Of a DNA stretch of 64,000 nt, positions 17,965 to 27,534 are shown piece after piece (the stretch's first letter is position 1; every line of letters begins with the position of its first letter). A program made the position numbers and the translations under genes. The notes beneath the pieces are model-generated. The model worked only from the letters and a program-made list of their open reading frames with translations. It made no database searches and had not been told where the DNA came from. The DNA is taken from assembly GCA_963743325.1 (NCBI GenBank), contig CAVUOZ010000006.1:62001-126000 (forward strand). Direction: 5' to 3'. The DNA is from DATFVA01 sp963743325. GTDB taxonomy: Bacteria > Bacteroidota > Ignavibacteria > Ignavibacteriales > Ignavibacteriaceae.

Positions 17965-19380
17965 TTACAAACCTTCCTGACTTATCAGGTAAGCTAATAC
18001 TGCGATAGCCGCGGCTCCAAGCTCCAGTTCTCTCGGGTTAACTGCTTCAAAAACATCGTTATCAGAATGATGGTAATCAAAATAGCGCTGGCTGTCGGGA
18101 TGGTATCCGATTAAAGCTGTTGCATTTTTTATATCATTTATATCGGCTCCGCTTCCGCCTTTTTCGACTTTCTCAATATTACAAATTTTTAACACTGGCA
18201 GCCATTTTTGCATCCTGGTTATTTCAGATGAGTCAGCGGAAACAGAAAAGCTTCTTGGTGTAAATCCACCAGCGTCACTTTCGATAGCAGCAACATGTCT
18301 TTCATTTGCGGTATCTGCATAAGTACCATAAACTTCAGCACCCCGGGAGCCATTCTCCTCATTAATAAAAAGCACACAGCGGATCGTCCGCTTAGGCTTC
18401 AGCTCAAGACGCCTTATTAAATCGAGAACTTCCATTGACTGCATGCATCCGGCCCCATCATCGTGAGCACCGGTGCCTTTGTCCCAGCTGTCAATATGCC
18501 CGCCTACAACAATAATGTCGTCAGGAAACTCAGATCCTCTAATTTCTCCTATAACATTGTATGATTGTGTATCAGGAAGAGTTTTGCAGCTAAGTTTTAA
18601 GTTCAGTTTCAGGTGAGGATTTTCTTTTAAAGCTTTGCTGAGAAAATCTGAATCTTCATAACCTGCTGAAGTCCCGGGGATTTTTGGGATAGTATCGTTA
18701 TAATACATTATACCTGTATGAGGGATATTATCAAACCTGGTAGTTATAGATCTTATGATTACACCCACGGCTCCATACTGAGACGCTTTAATCGCACCAA
18801 AAACTCTTTTATCCACAGCTTTTCCATAAGCCGGGAAAGTATTTACCAGGCCCTCTTCCATCGGTTCATTTATAAAAACAATTTTTCCTTTAACTTTTTC
18901 TCTTATGGAATCAATTTCATTCAGGTTTTTAACTTCAATAACACGTGCAGTAATACCATTCTTAACTGTTCCTACGCTTCCGCCGAGTGCACATATATTT
19001 ATCTTCCTTCCCGAAAATTTACCATTTACAATAACTGCTTCCTCAACATTTCCTCTTTCCCAATGAGGTACCATCACAGGTTGAAGCCGTACGTTTTCAA
19101 ATCCAAGTGCTTTCATATTGGCTTCAGCCCAATGGATCGCTTTAATCGAATTCTCTGATCCGCTTAACCGGGAACCCAGGTTGCACAAATTGCCGAGCAT
19201 GAAATATGCTCTACGATTCTCCAATGCAGTGCTTACAATTTTGCCTGCTGTTTCTATATAGGCCTTTAGATTATCTGAAGGGGGGATCTGAGCAAGTGTA
19301 TAATTGAGTGTATTAAATATAAAAGTTAGATACAGAAGAAGTGAGCCTGAGATATTCAATTTATAACCCTGAAATTTCAT
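17965..19380 (-). CDS. Secreted M28 family metallopeptidase (carboxypeptidase Q-like)
   Basis: 471 residues with an N-terminal signal segment (1-31, ending TLAQ). A PA domain insert (residues ~130-245) precedes the di-zinc peptidase core: GGHIDSWDKGTGAHDDGAG carries the first His and bridging Asp, NEENGSRGAE the catalytic Glu, ESDAGGF an Asp ligand, and YHHSDNDVFEAVN the last His. The order and PA insertion match plasma glutamate carboxypeptidase/M28 aminopeptidases that degrade peptides outside the cytoplasm. It appears to be a single-gene unit with about 180 bases before the phosphatase gene. Confidence 0.93.
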   Translation of the reverse strand: MKFQGYKLNISGSLLLYLTFIFNTLNYTLAQIPPSDNLKAYIETAGKIVSTALENRRAYFMLGNLCNLGSRLSGSENSIKAIHWAEANMKALGFENVRLQPVMVPHWERGNVEEAVIVNGKFSGRKINICALGGSVGTVKNGITARVIEVKNLNEIDSIREKVKGKIVFINEPMEEGLVNTFPAYGKAVDKRVFGAIKASQYGAVGVIIRSITTRFDNIPHTGIMYYNDTIPKIPGTSAGYEDSDFLSKALKENPHLKLNLKLSCKTLPDTQSYNVIGEIRGSEFPDDIIVVGGHIDSWDKGTGAHDDGAGCMQSMEVLDLIRRLELKPKRTIRCVLFINEENGSRGAEVYGTYADTANERHVAAIESDAGGFTPRSFSVSADSSEITRMQKWLPVLKICNIEKVEKGGSGADINDIKNATALIGYHPDSQRYFDYHHSDNDVFEAVNPRELELGAAAIAVLAYLISQEGL

Positions 19381-19661
19381 TAAAAACTAAAAAAATATTT
19401 ACAATAATACAGAAGCAAATAAAAATATGATAGACTGACCTTATCTTATTATCCTGGGAAAAATTTCTTATGCTCACTTCCCGGATCACTTTCATAGATT
19501 TTTCTCCTCAGGTAATTTGGAGACGAGCATAATCAACAGATGAACAGAATGTAATAAATACCGGATCAAGACTCATTCAGACCGGGAAAGGGGCGTGATT
19601 GACCAAAATGTATTTGTATCCTCAGCAGAGCAGCGTGATATTAATTTGGTATATTTAGCCA

Positions 19662-20168
19662 ATGAATCCTGAAGCTAAAAAATATATTATTCAATTAAAC
19701 CTCAGACCTCACCCGGAAGGCGGGTACTTTAGAGAAAATTACCGATCTGGTGAAATTATTGTGCCTGACGGTTTGCCTGAAAGGTTTAAGAAGAAAATAG
19801 CAGCTTCGACTTCAATTTACTTCCTTCTTGAGGAAAAGCAAGTTTCAAATTTTCATAGAATCAAATCCGATGAGATTTGGCATTATTATGATGGGTGCGG
19901 AGTGAATATTTTCGCTATTGATAATTCCGGTTTATTATCGCAGTTTAAGCTCGGGAAAAATATTGAAATGAATGAGGTATTCCAGGTGGTGGTCAAAAAT
20001 AATAATTGGTTTGCCGCTGAACTAATTGATAAAAAATCATTTTGCCTTGTCGGATGCACCGTTTCACCGGGATTCGATTTTGAGGATTTTGAATTAGCGA
20101 AAAGGGAAGAATTAACAAAGGCGTTTCCCCGGCACAAAGAAATAATAGAACGATTTACAAAAACTTAG
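19662..20168 (+). CDS. DUF985 cupin family protein
   Basis: 168 residues. The N-terminal LRPHPEGGYFRENYRS, the central ASTSIYFLLEEKQVSNFHRIKSDEIWHYYDG and the C-terminal VGCTVSPGFDFEDFELAKREEL are the conserved blocks of the DUF985/YML079-type cupins. They form a double-stranded beta-helix with a possible metal or ligand pocket. The biochemical role is not established. Stand-alone gene; the start ATG has no strong ribosome site, and an A/T-rich TATATTTA lies only 8 bases upstream. Confidence 0.88.
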   Translation: MNPEAKKYIIQLNLRPHPEGGYFRENYRSGEIIVPDGLPERFKKKIAASTSIYFLLEEKQVSNFHRIKSDEIWHYYDGCGVNIFAIDNSGLLSQFKLGKNIEMNEVFQVVVKNNNWFAAELIDKKSFCLVGCTVSPGFDFEDFELAKREELTKAFPRHKEIIERFTKT

Positions 20169-20504
20169 AAATTCAGATTCAGGTTCAGGTTCAAGAATAA
20201 GTCCCGGCTAATTATGTTTTTGCCTGAACACCTTAGATAATCAGTGAAAAAAAATTACCTTAACAGGAATGCCCTAAAACTATACATTAAATAACCATTT
20301 TTTAGCGGTTTTGCTTTGTACTTAATATTGAACTTCAAACCTATTTTATATAAATTTTTCGCTCAAAAGTAAATAATTTATCCGGAGGATGTTTATAGAG
20401 TATTTTTCTACAGTATTTTTTGAATTATATCTTTCGGGTTCCACATTAAAAATAAGATTCCACATTTAATTCGGGAGATCTTAGGCATCACTGCGGCATC
20501 TGTA
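20169..20504. other. Spacer upstream of sprA
   Basis: 336 bases, A/T-rich. It probably carries the sprA promoter. A 26-codon frame at 20389-20469 preceded by GGAGG ends just before the sprA signal-peptide-like frame. It could be the true N-terminus if a further one-base shift exists in the T6 run at about 20416-20421. No repeat or RNA gene seen. Confidence 0.4.
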
Positions 20505-20840
20505 GTGATCTTTTATAGTTTAGCGAATCTTGGATTTTCTCCTGAAAAGGCACAAATAGATGATGACATCTGGATAAATGCCTTATTTGACTATTACCAT
20601 AAACTGGCATCTTTGTCTTCGCTAACTCAACAGGATTTGACGGGTAATCACAGCGAACAGTTACTTAAGTCTTCACTTCCAACAAATTCCGGGCAAAGAA
20701 TTGATTCTGTACAGGTTTTCGACCCTGCACTTCAGAAAGAAGCTAACAAATACGCTTCACTGAAAACAACACAGGCAGATATATTTTCTGCAGTAACAGG
20801 ATTTTTCCCCCCGATTCTACCGGAAAAACCGATTCATTGA
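20505..20840 (+). pseudogene. sprA: N-terminal part of SprA, separated by a one-base frameshift
   Basis: This frame (GTG 20505, open upstream to 20424) begins with a hydrophobic, signal-peptide-like stretch (ILGITAASVVIFYSLANLGF) and continues with a hydrophilic segment typical of SprA N-termini. It ends at 20840, 4 bases into the main sprA frame. Adding one C to the C6 run at 20807-20812 turns FFPP-ILPEK into FFPP-DSTGKTDSLNRDS and joins both frames without a break; 20505-27433 plus one base is exactly 2310 codons. So this is the 5' end of sprA and not a separate gene. The cause may be a real deletion or a homopolymer sequencing error. Confidence 0.75.
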
Positions 20841-23800
20841 ATCGTGATTCTATAAAAGTTGACACGATAAGAACAGCTGCAGATACTATTAAAGTAGATT
20901 CGATGGCAATAGACTCAACAGCAAGACTAAAGTATTTTCATTACGAACGGGAGGACCTTCCTTATATCACCCTGGGAATCCATAAACCTTCTCCTTTTAT
21001 TGCCCAACCGACTGCAAGACAGAGAACTGTCCGCATTGATTCAACGGGGAAAAATGTCATTATAGAAGAGAAAGTTGCGGGAGAGGAGACCAAGATTTTA
21101 CTTACAGTACCTATTGAAGATTATATTGATGCTAAGATTGCTCTGCATGAAAGGGAATTATGGGAGTCGCTTGGCTATCAATATGAATTAAAATCTTCAA
21201 AGAAGGAACTTGGAGAATTAATAAAAAACATTACTGACTTTGAAATCCCTCTGCCCAAAGTGGGAGTGCTAAGTATCTTTGGCGAACCGAAGATAAGTTT
21301 GAAGATCGGAGGTGCTGTGGATATCCACGGTGCCTGGCGGAATGAAAATACCGAAGGGGTAACTGCATCAATTTACGGAAATACCAGAAATGAACCCGAT
21401 TTTAAACAGCAGGTACAAATCACTGTAGCAGGAACAATAGGTGATAAACTTCACATAAATGCCGATTGGAATACAGAAAGAACTTTTCAGTATGAAAACC
21501 AGCTCAAAATAAAATATGAAGGCTATGAGGATGAAATAATTCAAAGTATTGAAGCAGGAAACGTTTCACTTCAGACTTCTCCCCTCGTAGGAGGAAGTGA
21601 GGCACTATTCGGCCTTAAAGCTAATTTCAAATTAGGTCCACTCTCTCTGACCACTCTTGCCAGTCAGAAGAAGGGTGAAACTGAGGAGGTTTCTGTAAAT
21701 AGCGGCACAACTTCACAGGAATTTAATTTGAGGGCATATGACTATTCTACCAATCATTATTTCCTTGATACTCTCTATGCAAGTGAAGCCCCCTCGTTCA
21801 ATTTTTTCAATGATTATTACGGGAAGCCGACACCTATTGTACACCAGGATTATCGTGTGGTAAATATTGAAGTCTGGAAATCTGTGAACGTAGTTACTTT
21901 CGACAGGACAAAACAAAGGAGGGGAAATGCTTATATGAACCTTCCGGCACTTTCTCAGGGCGGAACATACTCTGAACAATACAGCAAGGACACCACAGGA
22001 ATACCGGGTTTGTTGGAAACAGGCTGGTTTGAGTTGCTGCAGGACGGAGTGGATTATGAATTACATCCTGAAACAGGTTTTATAACATTTAAAACCAGTC
22101 TCCAGGATGCAGATATAATAGCAGTTGCTTATCAACAGCAGATCGGTTTTTCATACGGTGAATTTCTGAATACAATTAATGTCAATGATACTTCAAAAAA
22201 TATTGTGCTAAAACTTGTAAAACCAAAGAATCTGCAGCCTCAGTATACCCAGGCATGGAAGCTTCAATTGAAAAATATTTATCCTCTTGGCGGAAGAAAT
22301 ATCAAAGAGGAAGGTTTCGAATTTAATATAAAATACGAAAAAGAAGGTCAGGATCCCGTAACGGATCTGGCAACTCCTTCAGGAACGGTACGACTCTTAA
22401 CTGCGTTCGGACTGGATTTACTTGATGCAAGTAAGAATGCCAATCCTGATAACAAATTTGATTATCGTCCAAACCTCACGATTTTTCCGGAAACCGGTGA
22501 AATAATTTTTCCTACACTTAAACCATTCGGAGCCAATCTACCAGCACAAATACCTTCTTCGCTTAGGTATGATCAGGTGTACGATACAACCAAAACCTTT
22601 GCACAACAAAATAAGGTCCAGGATAAGTGGCTGCTTACCGGTAAATATTCGGGTGAAGCCTCTTCTGTATATCAGCTGGGATTTAATATTGTGGAGAATT
22701 CTGTCCGGGTATTATTAAATGGAAGAGAATTAACTCCCGGTACAGATTATATAGTTGATTATAACATCGGACAGTTAACCATCCGTAATGATGCAGCGCT
22801 TGTTCCTGGTGCAGATTTAAAAATAACTTATGAAAAGAATGACCTTTTCCAGTTGGCCTCTAAAACACTCCTGGGTGCAAGGGGTCTTTTTGACTTTTCA
22901 GATAAAACCAAAATTGGATTTTCCTTACTGAATTTAAATCAGCAGACCCTAAGCGATAAAGTCAGGATCGGGGAGGAACCTCTGAGTAATACGATATACG
23001 GAGTGGATGCAACAACCGGAGTTGATCTCCCGATAGTTACAAAAGCACTGGATAATATAATTTCTACACGAGAAATGTCATCTATAAATGTCAGCGGTGA
23101 ATATGCTTACATAAATCCTGATCCGAACACAAAGAAGAGTACTATTTCATCAGACCAGGGACAAAGTATTGCCTACATCGACGATTTTGAAGGTGCAAAA
23201 AGAACCATACCGGTAGGCGTTTCGTATACTGGCTGGAAAGATTTAAGTCCGCCTGATTCACTTCCTGACCTTTCCGGATTAACATCGCGACAGTTGATGG
23301 ATTATAAAGGTAAGAGTATCTGGTACACTGTTACTCCGGGAGACGTGAACGTAAAACAAATATGGCCAAATAAATCTGTTGCCAAGGCTGATCAGCAGGT
23401 AACGGTCATGGATTATGTTTTTCTACCTGATACTCCCGGAACGTATAATTATAATCCTCAGCTTGGAAACCGTCAGAAGAACTGGGGTGGTATTATGAAA
23501 CTGCTTTCATCTACTGCAAACAATCTGATTGAAGAAAATATCGAATTCGTCGAGTTCTGGGCAAAGATAGCTGAAGCTCCTCCCGGTGCTAAAGTTTACC
23601 TTGATCTTGGGAGAATAAGTGAAGATGTAATTCCAAACAAAATACTTAATACCGAAGATAAACCTCCTGAAAATGATCTTATTGATCAGGGAGAGGATGT
23701 AGGACTTGACGGATGGGCTGATGGGGAAGAGCGGTCGCAGACAGGAAGTTCTAAATCAGATCCCAGCGGAGATAATTTCTTTTTTAATAAAACCGGGAGT

Positions 23801-26800
23801 CTGGACTGGCACGATTACTTCTTTATTAACGGAACTGAAGGTAATGCAGTATTAACCGACATCGGAAGATTTCCTGATACTGAAGATCTGAATAAAAATG
23901 GTAATCTCGATCTTGCAAACAGCTATTTCAGATATGCAATACCGCTGGACACTAATAAGAACACCAATCGTTTTATTGCAGGCGGTGGTGATAATGACGG
24001 GTGGTTTCTTTACCGCGTTCCATTGAAAGATTTTGAGAAGCAGGTAGGCGATCCCTCTCTCACAGACGTTGAGTACATTAGATTTTTTATCTCGGGTGCT
24101 GATACCGCGGTACATCTTCGTATGACCGAATTTAATCTTACCGGAAGTCAGTGGCAGAAAGTTATTCCTGAAGACACTACTATGTCAATCTCCGTAATAA
24201 ATCTTGAAGATAATCCTGGTTATACATCACCTCCCGGTGTATTCCAGGAAAGAGACAGAACCAGACCGGATGAACAGATATACCGTAATGAACAATCGTT
24301 AGATCTCATAATCAAAGATCTTCCTGACGGCCAGACAAGGCAGGCGGTTAAATATTTATTCAGGCCTCTGGATGTTTTTAATTACCAGCAGATGAAATTA
24401 TTTATCCATGGAGATACTGACGTAAGTCCTGGTTCTGTTTCTGATACGTCAGGAGGGACATATTCTTCTGAAGTTTATTTCAGGTTTGGAGGAGATACCA
24501 ATAACTTTTATGAATACCGGCAGCCGGTACGGGCGGGATGGAATGAAATTTCAATTAACTTCAGTGAACTGACAGCTATTAAACAGGCGAGAAATGATAC
24601 TTCAATAACGAAACTGGTCGAAATTCCGGTTCCCGGTAAAGTGGGGCATTTATATGGTGTCAAAGGAAGTCCGACTCTTACTTCAGTTAAATTTTTATTA
24701 GTAGGTATATACAATCCAAAAAATCCGCCACCCCGCATTCCGCCGGGTTCGTATGGCCCGAACCAATCACCGGGTTCGGTTTCCGGTGAAATATGGGTTA
24801 ATGAACTAAGAGTTGTAGGAGCGGATGATTCACCCGGCTGGGCATATAGTTTCTCATCTGCCATAAAACTTGCTGATCTTATGACGGTGAATTTTAATAT
24901 AAGCCAGACTAACCCATATTTCCATAAGCTTTCTGACAGGTTCGGATCAAGAGTCGATGCAATGAACTGGGGTGTTTCAGCAGATGTAAATGTTTTAAAA
25001 TTATTACTCGTTAATCTGCCTGAAAGCAATCTAAGAATGAATTATTCCCATACTGAATCAGTCGGAAAACCGCTTTATTTGCCCGGAACTGATATCAAAG
25101 TTGATGAAGCCGCCAAACAGCTCGAGTTGTTGGGACAGGATACGACTGTGACTACAGCAAAAACACCCCAACAATTAATAGGTGAAACACAAACTATCAG
25201 TACTTCAGATTCATGGTCATCTTCGAATATTAAGATTAAAATACCCACATCCTTATGGTATATAAGAGATACGTTCAATGCACTATCATTCGGGTTTAAT
25301 TACAATAAAACATTCAGCAGAAGTCCAACGGTTTTATCTAATAATGGATGGGTCTGGAATGCAACAATGAACTATGCCTTGAACTTAAGCCCCACTTACT
25401 ATTTCTATCCCGAAAAGATACCGGTTCTGGGTTCTGTAGTTGGATTATTTTCTGATTATAAAGATGTTAAAGTTTATTATACCCCGCAGACCTTTACATT
25501 GAACCTGACAGCCAGAAGGCAAAGAAATGTAAACGTTACACGTTCTCAGACAGGTTCGCCTTCGCAGGAGGTTATATCCCGTGATTTTGGGACTACCCGA
25601 GGATTTAATTTTAACTGGAAGTTAACCGAAGGCGGATTGATAAATGTTGCGACTAGTTATAACGTGGATATAAATTCTTCTCTCGCATACCTGGAGACTG
25701 ACGCTAATGATGCGCAAAGATCGGAAAAGGAGATATGGAATAATATTTTTTCAGGAGTATTCTTTGGAAAGGATTACAGGTATACTCAGACTTTTGATTT
25801 AAAGACAAGTCCTAAACTTCCGACTTTATGGGATATAAATCGCTTCTTTCAGATAAATGCCGGATACACCGTCGGCTATAACTGGAATTTTGATTTCCGG
25901 CAGGATACAGTGGGACGCAGCGGAGGTTTTTCGAGCCGTTTTCAGGCAGGATTGACTCTAAGGTTAAAAGCTCTTACTGATCCTATGTTTGCTGAGACAC
26001 CTGAAAAACAAACAAACCAGGGTCAGACACAGGGGCAAAACCACAACGGGAGAAATCTTGAAAACAGAAGAAGAAACCTTGAAGGCGGGGAAGGTGAGAA
26101 GCCTGATACGACCAAACTGCAAAAAGAAGGCGGGAATGTTTTAGAGGTTGATACTACTCAACAGGCACCCCGAAAGCCTGCCCTAGCAAGAGCATTTGGA
26201 TTTCTGAAAAGCGTAGTTAAAGCTATTTTCTTTGATTATGAAACGATATCATTTAACTATACACTTGACAACAGTGTTTCTAAATCCGGTATTTTAGGGG
26301 AAGGTACAGGATTTAATAATTTCTGGGGAATTAATTACAGTTACCAGAAAGGGCCCTCAAGAGCATTCATGCTTGGATTCAGCACTGATATCGGACCGCG
26401 GGCGCCAAACGGTAACCTGCAGGATGTATTTACTCAGAAAAACAACTTTGATTTCCGAACCTCAAGACCTCTCTGGGAAGGCGCAAAGATAGATATAGAC
26501 TGGAAGGTTGCATGGTCTATAAATAAAAATACAACCATTAGTACAGATCCATTGGGAAATCCTACTATTCAAAACATAACTCAAACGGGAACAATTGAAA
26601 GATCATTCCTTACAATGCCTTCGACACTTTTCCTGAGCGTATTTGGAAACGGAATTAAAAAGGTGGATGAACTGTTTAATCCCGATGCTCCTGATCCTTC
26701 TAAGAATTTATCAGATGCTTTCCTGAAAGGATTTGAAACTTTGCCTTGGTTATCCAAACTGGGACCACTTGAGGATTTTGCAAAATATATTCCTAGAGCT

Positions 26801-27433
26801 AACTGGCACCTGACATGGGATGGTCTTGAAAATTTCCTGTTTTTTAAATCCTTTGCAAAAAAAGTTTCTTTAGAGCACGCATACAGTTCTACTTATACAG
26901 AGGGAACAAAATTAAATCCTAATGGTATCCAGGAAATTCTGACACAAAGAATTGAATACGGTTTTTCTCCGATTGCAGGATTGAATATGACATTTAATGA
27001 TATGTGGGGGGGAAATTTGATCGGAAATATAAAATACGGAACAAGGACTATTTATGATCTTGGATTAACAACCAAAAATATTTCTGAGACTTACTCTAAA
27101 GATATAGGTTTTACAGCCGGTTTTTCAAAATCAGGATTTGAATTGCCTCTGTTCGGTATTTCTCTGAAAAATGATATTGAATTCACTCTTTCATATACAA
27201 GTTCCAAAAACTCAGTAGTAAGATATGATATGCTAAACTTTACCGAAGAAGGTACACCTCAGGATGGTACATTGCGGACAACCCTTGAACCAAGGATTAA
27301 GTATACAATAAGTTCAAAAGTTACTCTTTCCATATTTTACAGAAGAACTGCAGTTGAGCCGGAAGGAGCCGCAAGGATTCCTCCAACAACCACTAACGAA
27401 GCCGGTCTTGATGTCCATATATCAATCCAGTAG
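20837..27433 (+). CDS. sprA: SprA, giant outer-membrane translocon protein of the type IX secretion system
   Basis: 2198 residues as read; SprA proteins are typically about 2300-2500 residues. Early in the protein stands PYITLGIHKPSPF, then GVLSIFGEPKISLKIGGAVDIHG, later IEAGNVSLQTSPLVGGSEALFGLKA, GEIIFPTLKPFG and the IAYIDDFEGAKRTIPVG block, all typical of SprA/Sov. Alternating strands fill the C-terminal half, consistent with the 36-strand barrel known for SprA. A low-complexity Gln/Asn/Glu stretch lies at ~1730-1775. SprA is the outer-membrane pore through which T9SS cargo leaves. TTG 20837 is only the first possible start after the frameshift; the genuine start is upstream. porX follows 101 bases downstream. 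Confidence 0.95.
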   Translation: MNRDSIKVDTIRTAADTIKVDSMAIDSTARLKYFHYEREDLPYITLGIHKPSPFIAQPTARQRTVRIDSTGKNVIIEEKVAGEETKILLTVPIEDYIDAKIALHERELWESLGYQYELKSSKKELGELIKNITDFEIPLPKVGVLSIFGEPKISLKIGGAVDIHGAWRNENTEGVTASIYGNTRNEPDFKQQVQITVAGTIGDKLHINADWNTERTFQYENQLKIKYEGYEDEIIQSIEAGNVSLQTSPLVGGSEALFGLKANFKLGPLSLTTLASQKKGETEEVSVNSGTTSQEFNLRAYDYSTNHYFLDTLYASEAPSFNFFNDYYGKPTPIVHQDYRVVNIEVWKSVNVVTFDRTKQRRGNAYMNLPALSQGGTYSEQYSKDTTGIPGLLETGWFELLQDGVDYELHPETGFITFKTSLQDADIIAVAYQQQIGFSYGEFLNTINVNDTSKNIVLKLVKPKNLQPQYTQAWKLQLKNIYPLGGRNIKEEGFEFNIKYEKEGQDPVTDLATPSGTVRLLTAFGLDLLDASKNANPDNKFDYRPNLTIFPETGEIIFPTLKPFGANLPAQIPSSLRYDQVYDTTKTFAQQNKVQDKWLLTGKYSGEASSVYQLGFNIVENSVRVLLNGRELTPGTDYIVDYNIGQLTIRNDAALVPGADLKITYEKNDLFQLASKTLLGARGLFDFSDKTKIGFSLLNLNQQTLSDKVRIGEEPLSNTIYGVDATTGVDLPIVTKALDNIISTREMSSINVSGEYAYINPDPNTKKSTISSDQGQSIAYIDDFEGAKRTIPVGVSYTGWKDLSPPDSLPDLSGLTSRQLMDYKGKSIWYTVTPGDVNVKQIWPNKSVAKADQQVTVMDYVFLPDTPGTYNYNPQLGNRQKNWGGIMKLLSSTANNLIEENIEFVEFWAKIAEAPPGAKVYLDLGRISEDVIPNKILNTEDKPPENDLIDQGEDVGLDGWADGEERSQTGSSKSDPSGDNFFFNKTGSLDWHDYFFINGTEGNAVLTDIGRFPDTEDLNKNGNLDLANSYFRYAIPLDTNKNTNRFIAGGGDNDGWFLYRVPLKDFEKQVGDPSLTDVEYIRFFISGADTAVHLRMTEFNLTGSQWQKVIPEDTTMSISVINLEDNPGYTSPPGVFQERDRTRPDEQIYRNEQSLDLIIKDLPDGQTRQAVKYLFRPLDVFNYQQMKLFIHGDTDVSPGSVSDTSGGTYSSEVYFRFGGDTNNFYEYRQPVRAGWNEISINFSELTAIKQARNDTSITKLVEIPVPGKVGHLYGVKGSPTLTSVKFLLVGIYNPKNPPPRIPPGSYGPNQSPGSVSGEIWVNELRVVGADDSPGWAYSFSSAIKLADLMTVNFNISQTNPYFHKLSDRFGSRVDAMNWGVSADVNVLKLLLVNLPESNLRMNYSHTESVGKPLYLPGTDIKVDEAAKQLELLGQDTTVTTAKTPQQLIGETQTISTSDSWSSSNIKIKIPTSLWYIRDTFNALSFGFNYNKTFSRSPTVLSNNGWVWNATMNYALNLSPTYYFYPEKIPVLGSVVGLFSDYKDVKVYYTPQTFTLNLTARRQRNVNVTRSQTGSPSQEVISRDFGTTRGFNFNWKLTEGGLINVATSYNVDINSSLAYLETDANDAQRSEKEIWNNIFSGVFFGKDYRYTQTFDLKTSPKLPTLWDINRFFQINAGYTVGYNWNFDFRQDTVGRSGGFSSRFQAGLTLRLKALTDPMFAETPEKQTNQGQTQGQNHNGRNLENRRRNLEGGEGEKPDTTKLQKEGGNVLEVDTTQQAPRKPALARAFGFLKSVVKAIFFDYETISFNYTLDNSVSKSGILGEGTGFNNFWGINYSYQKGPSRAFMLGFSTDIGPRAPNGNLQDVFTQKNNFDFRTSRPLWEGAKIDIDWKVAWSINKNTTISTDPLGNPTIQNITQTGTIERSFLTMPSTLFLSVFGNGIKKVDELFNPDAPDPSKNLSDAFLKGFETLPWLSKLGPLEDFAKYIPRANWHLTWDGLENFLFFKSFAKKVSLEHAYSSTYTEGTKLNPNGIQEILTQRIEYGFSPIAGLNMTFNDMWGGNLIGNIKYGTRTIYDLGLTTKNISETYSKDIGFTAGFSKSGFELPLFGISLKNDIEFTLSYTSSKNSVVRYDMLNFTEEGTPQDGTLRTTLEPRIKYTISSKVTLSIFYRRTAVEPEGAARIPPTTTNEAGLDVHISIQ

Positions 27434-27534
27434 CAAGTATAGTGTAATTGTTCGATCAATCTGTTACAAATTCTGATCTGAATCTTTATTAAATTATTAG
27501 ATAAGTATTCTGAAAAAGATAAAAAAGGATAGTA

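Noticed and set aside
18718..19158. 146-residue plus-strand frame opposite the M28 peptidase
   Set aside because: Antisense shadow of a well-supported gene, rich in Asn/Tyr/Phe as expected of such shadows.
24508..25029. 173-residue minus-strand frame inside sprA
   Set aside because: Antisense to conserved SprA sequence, no start signal or domain.
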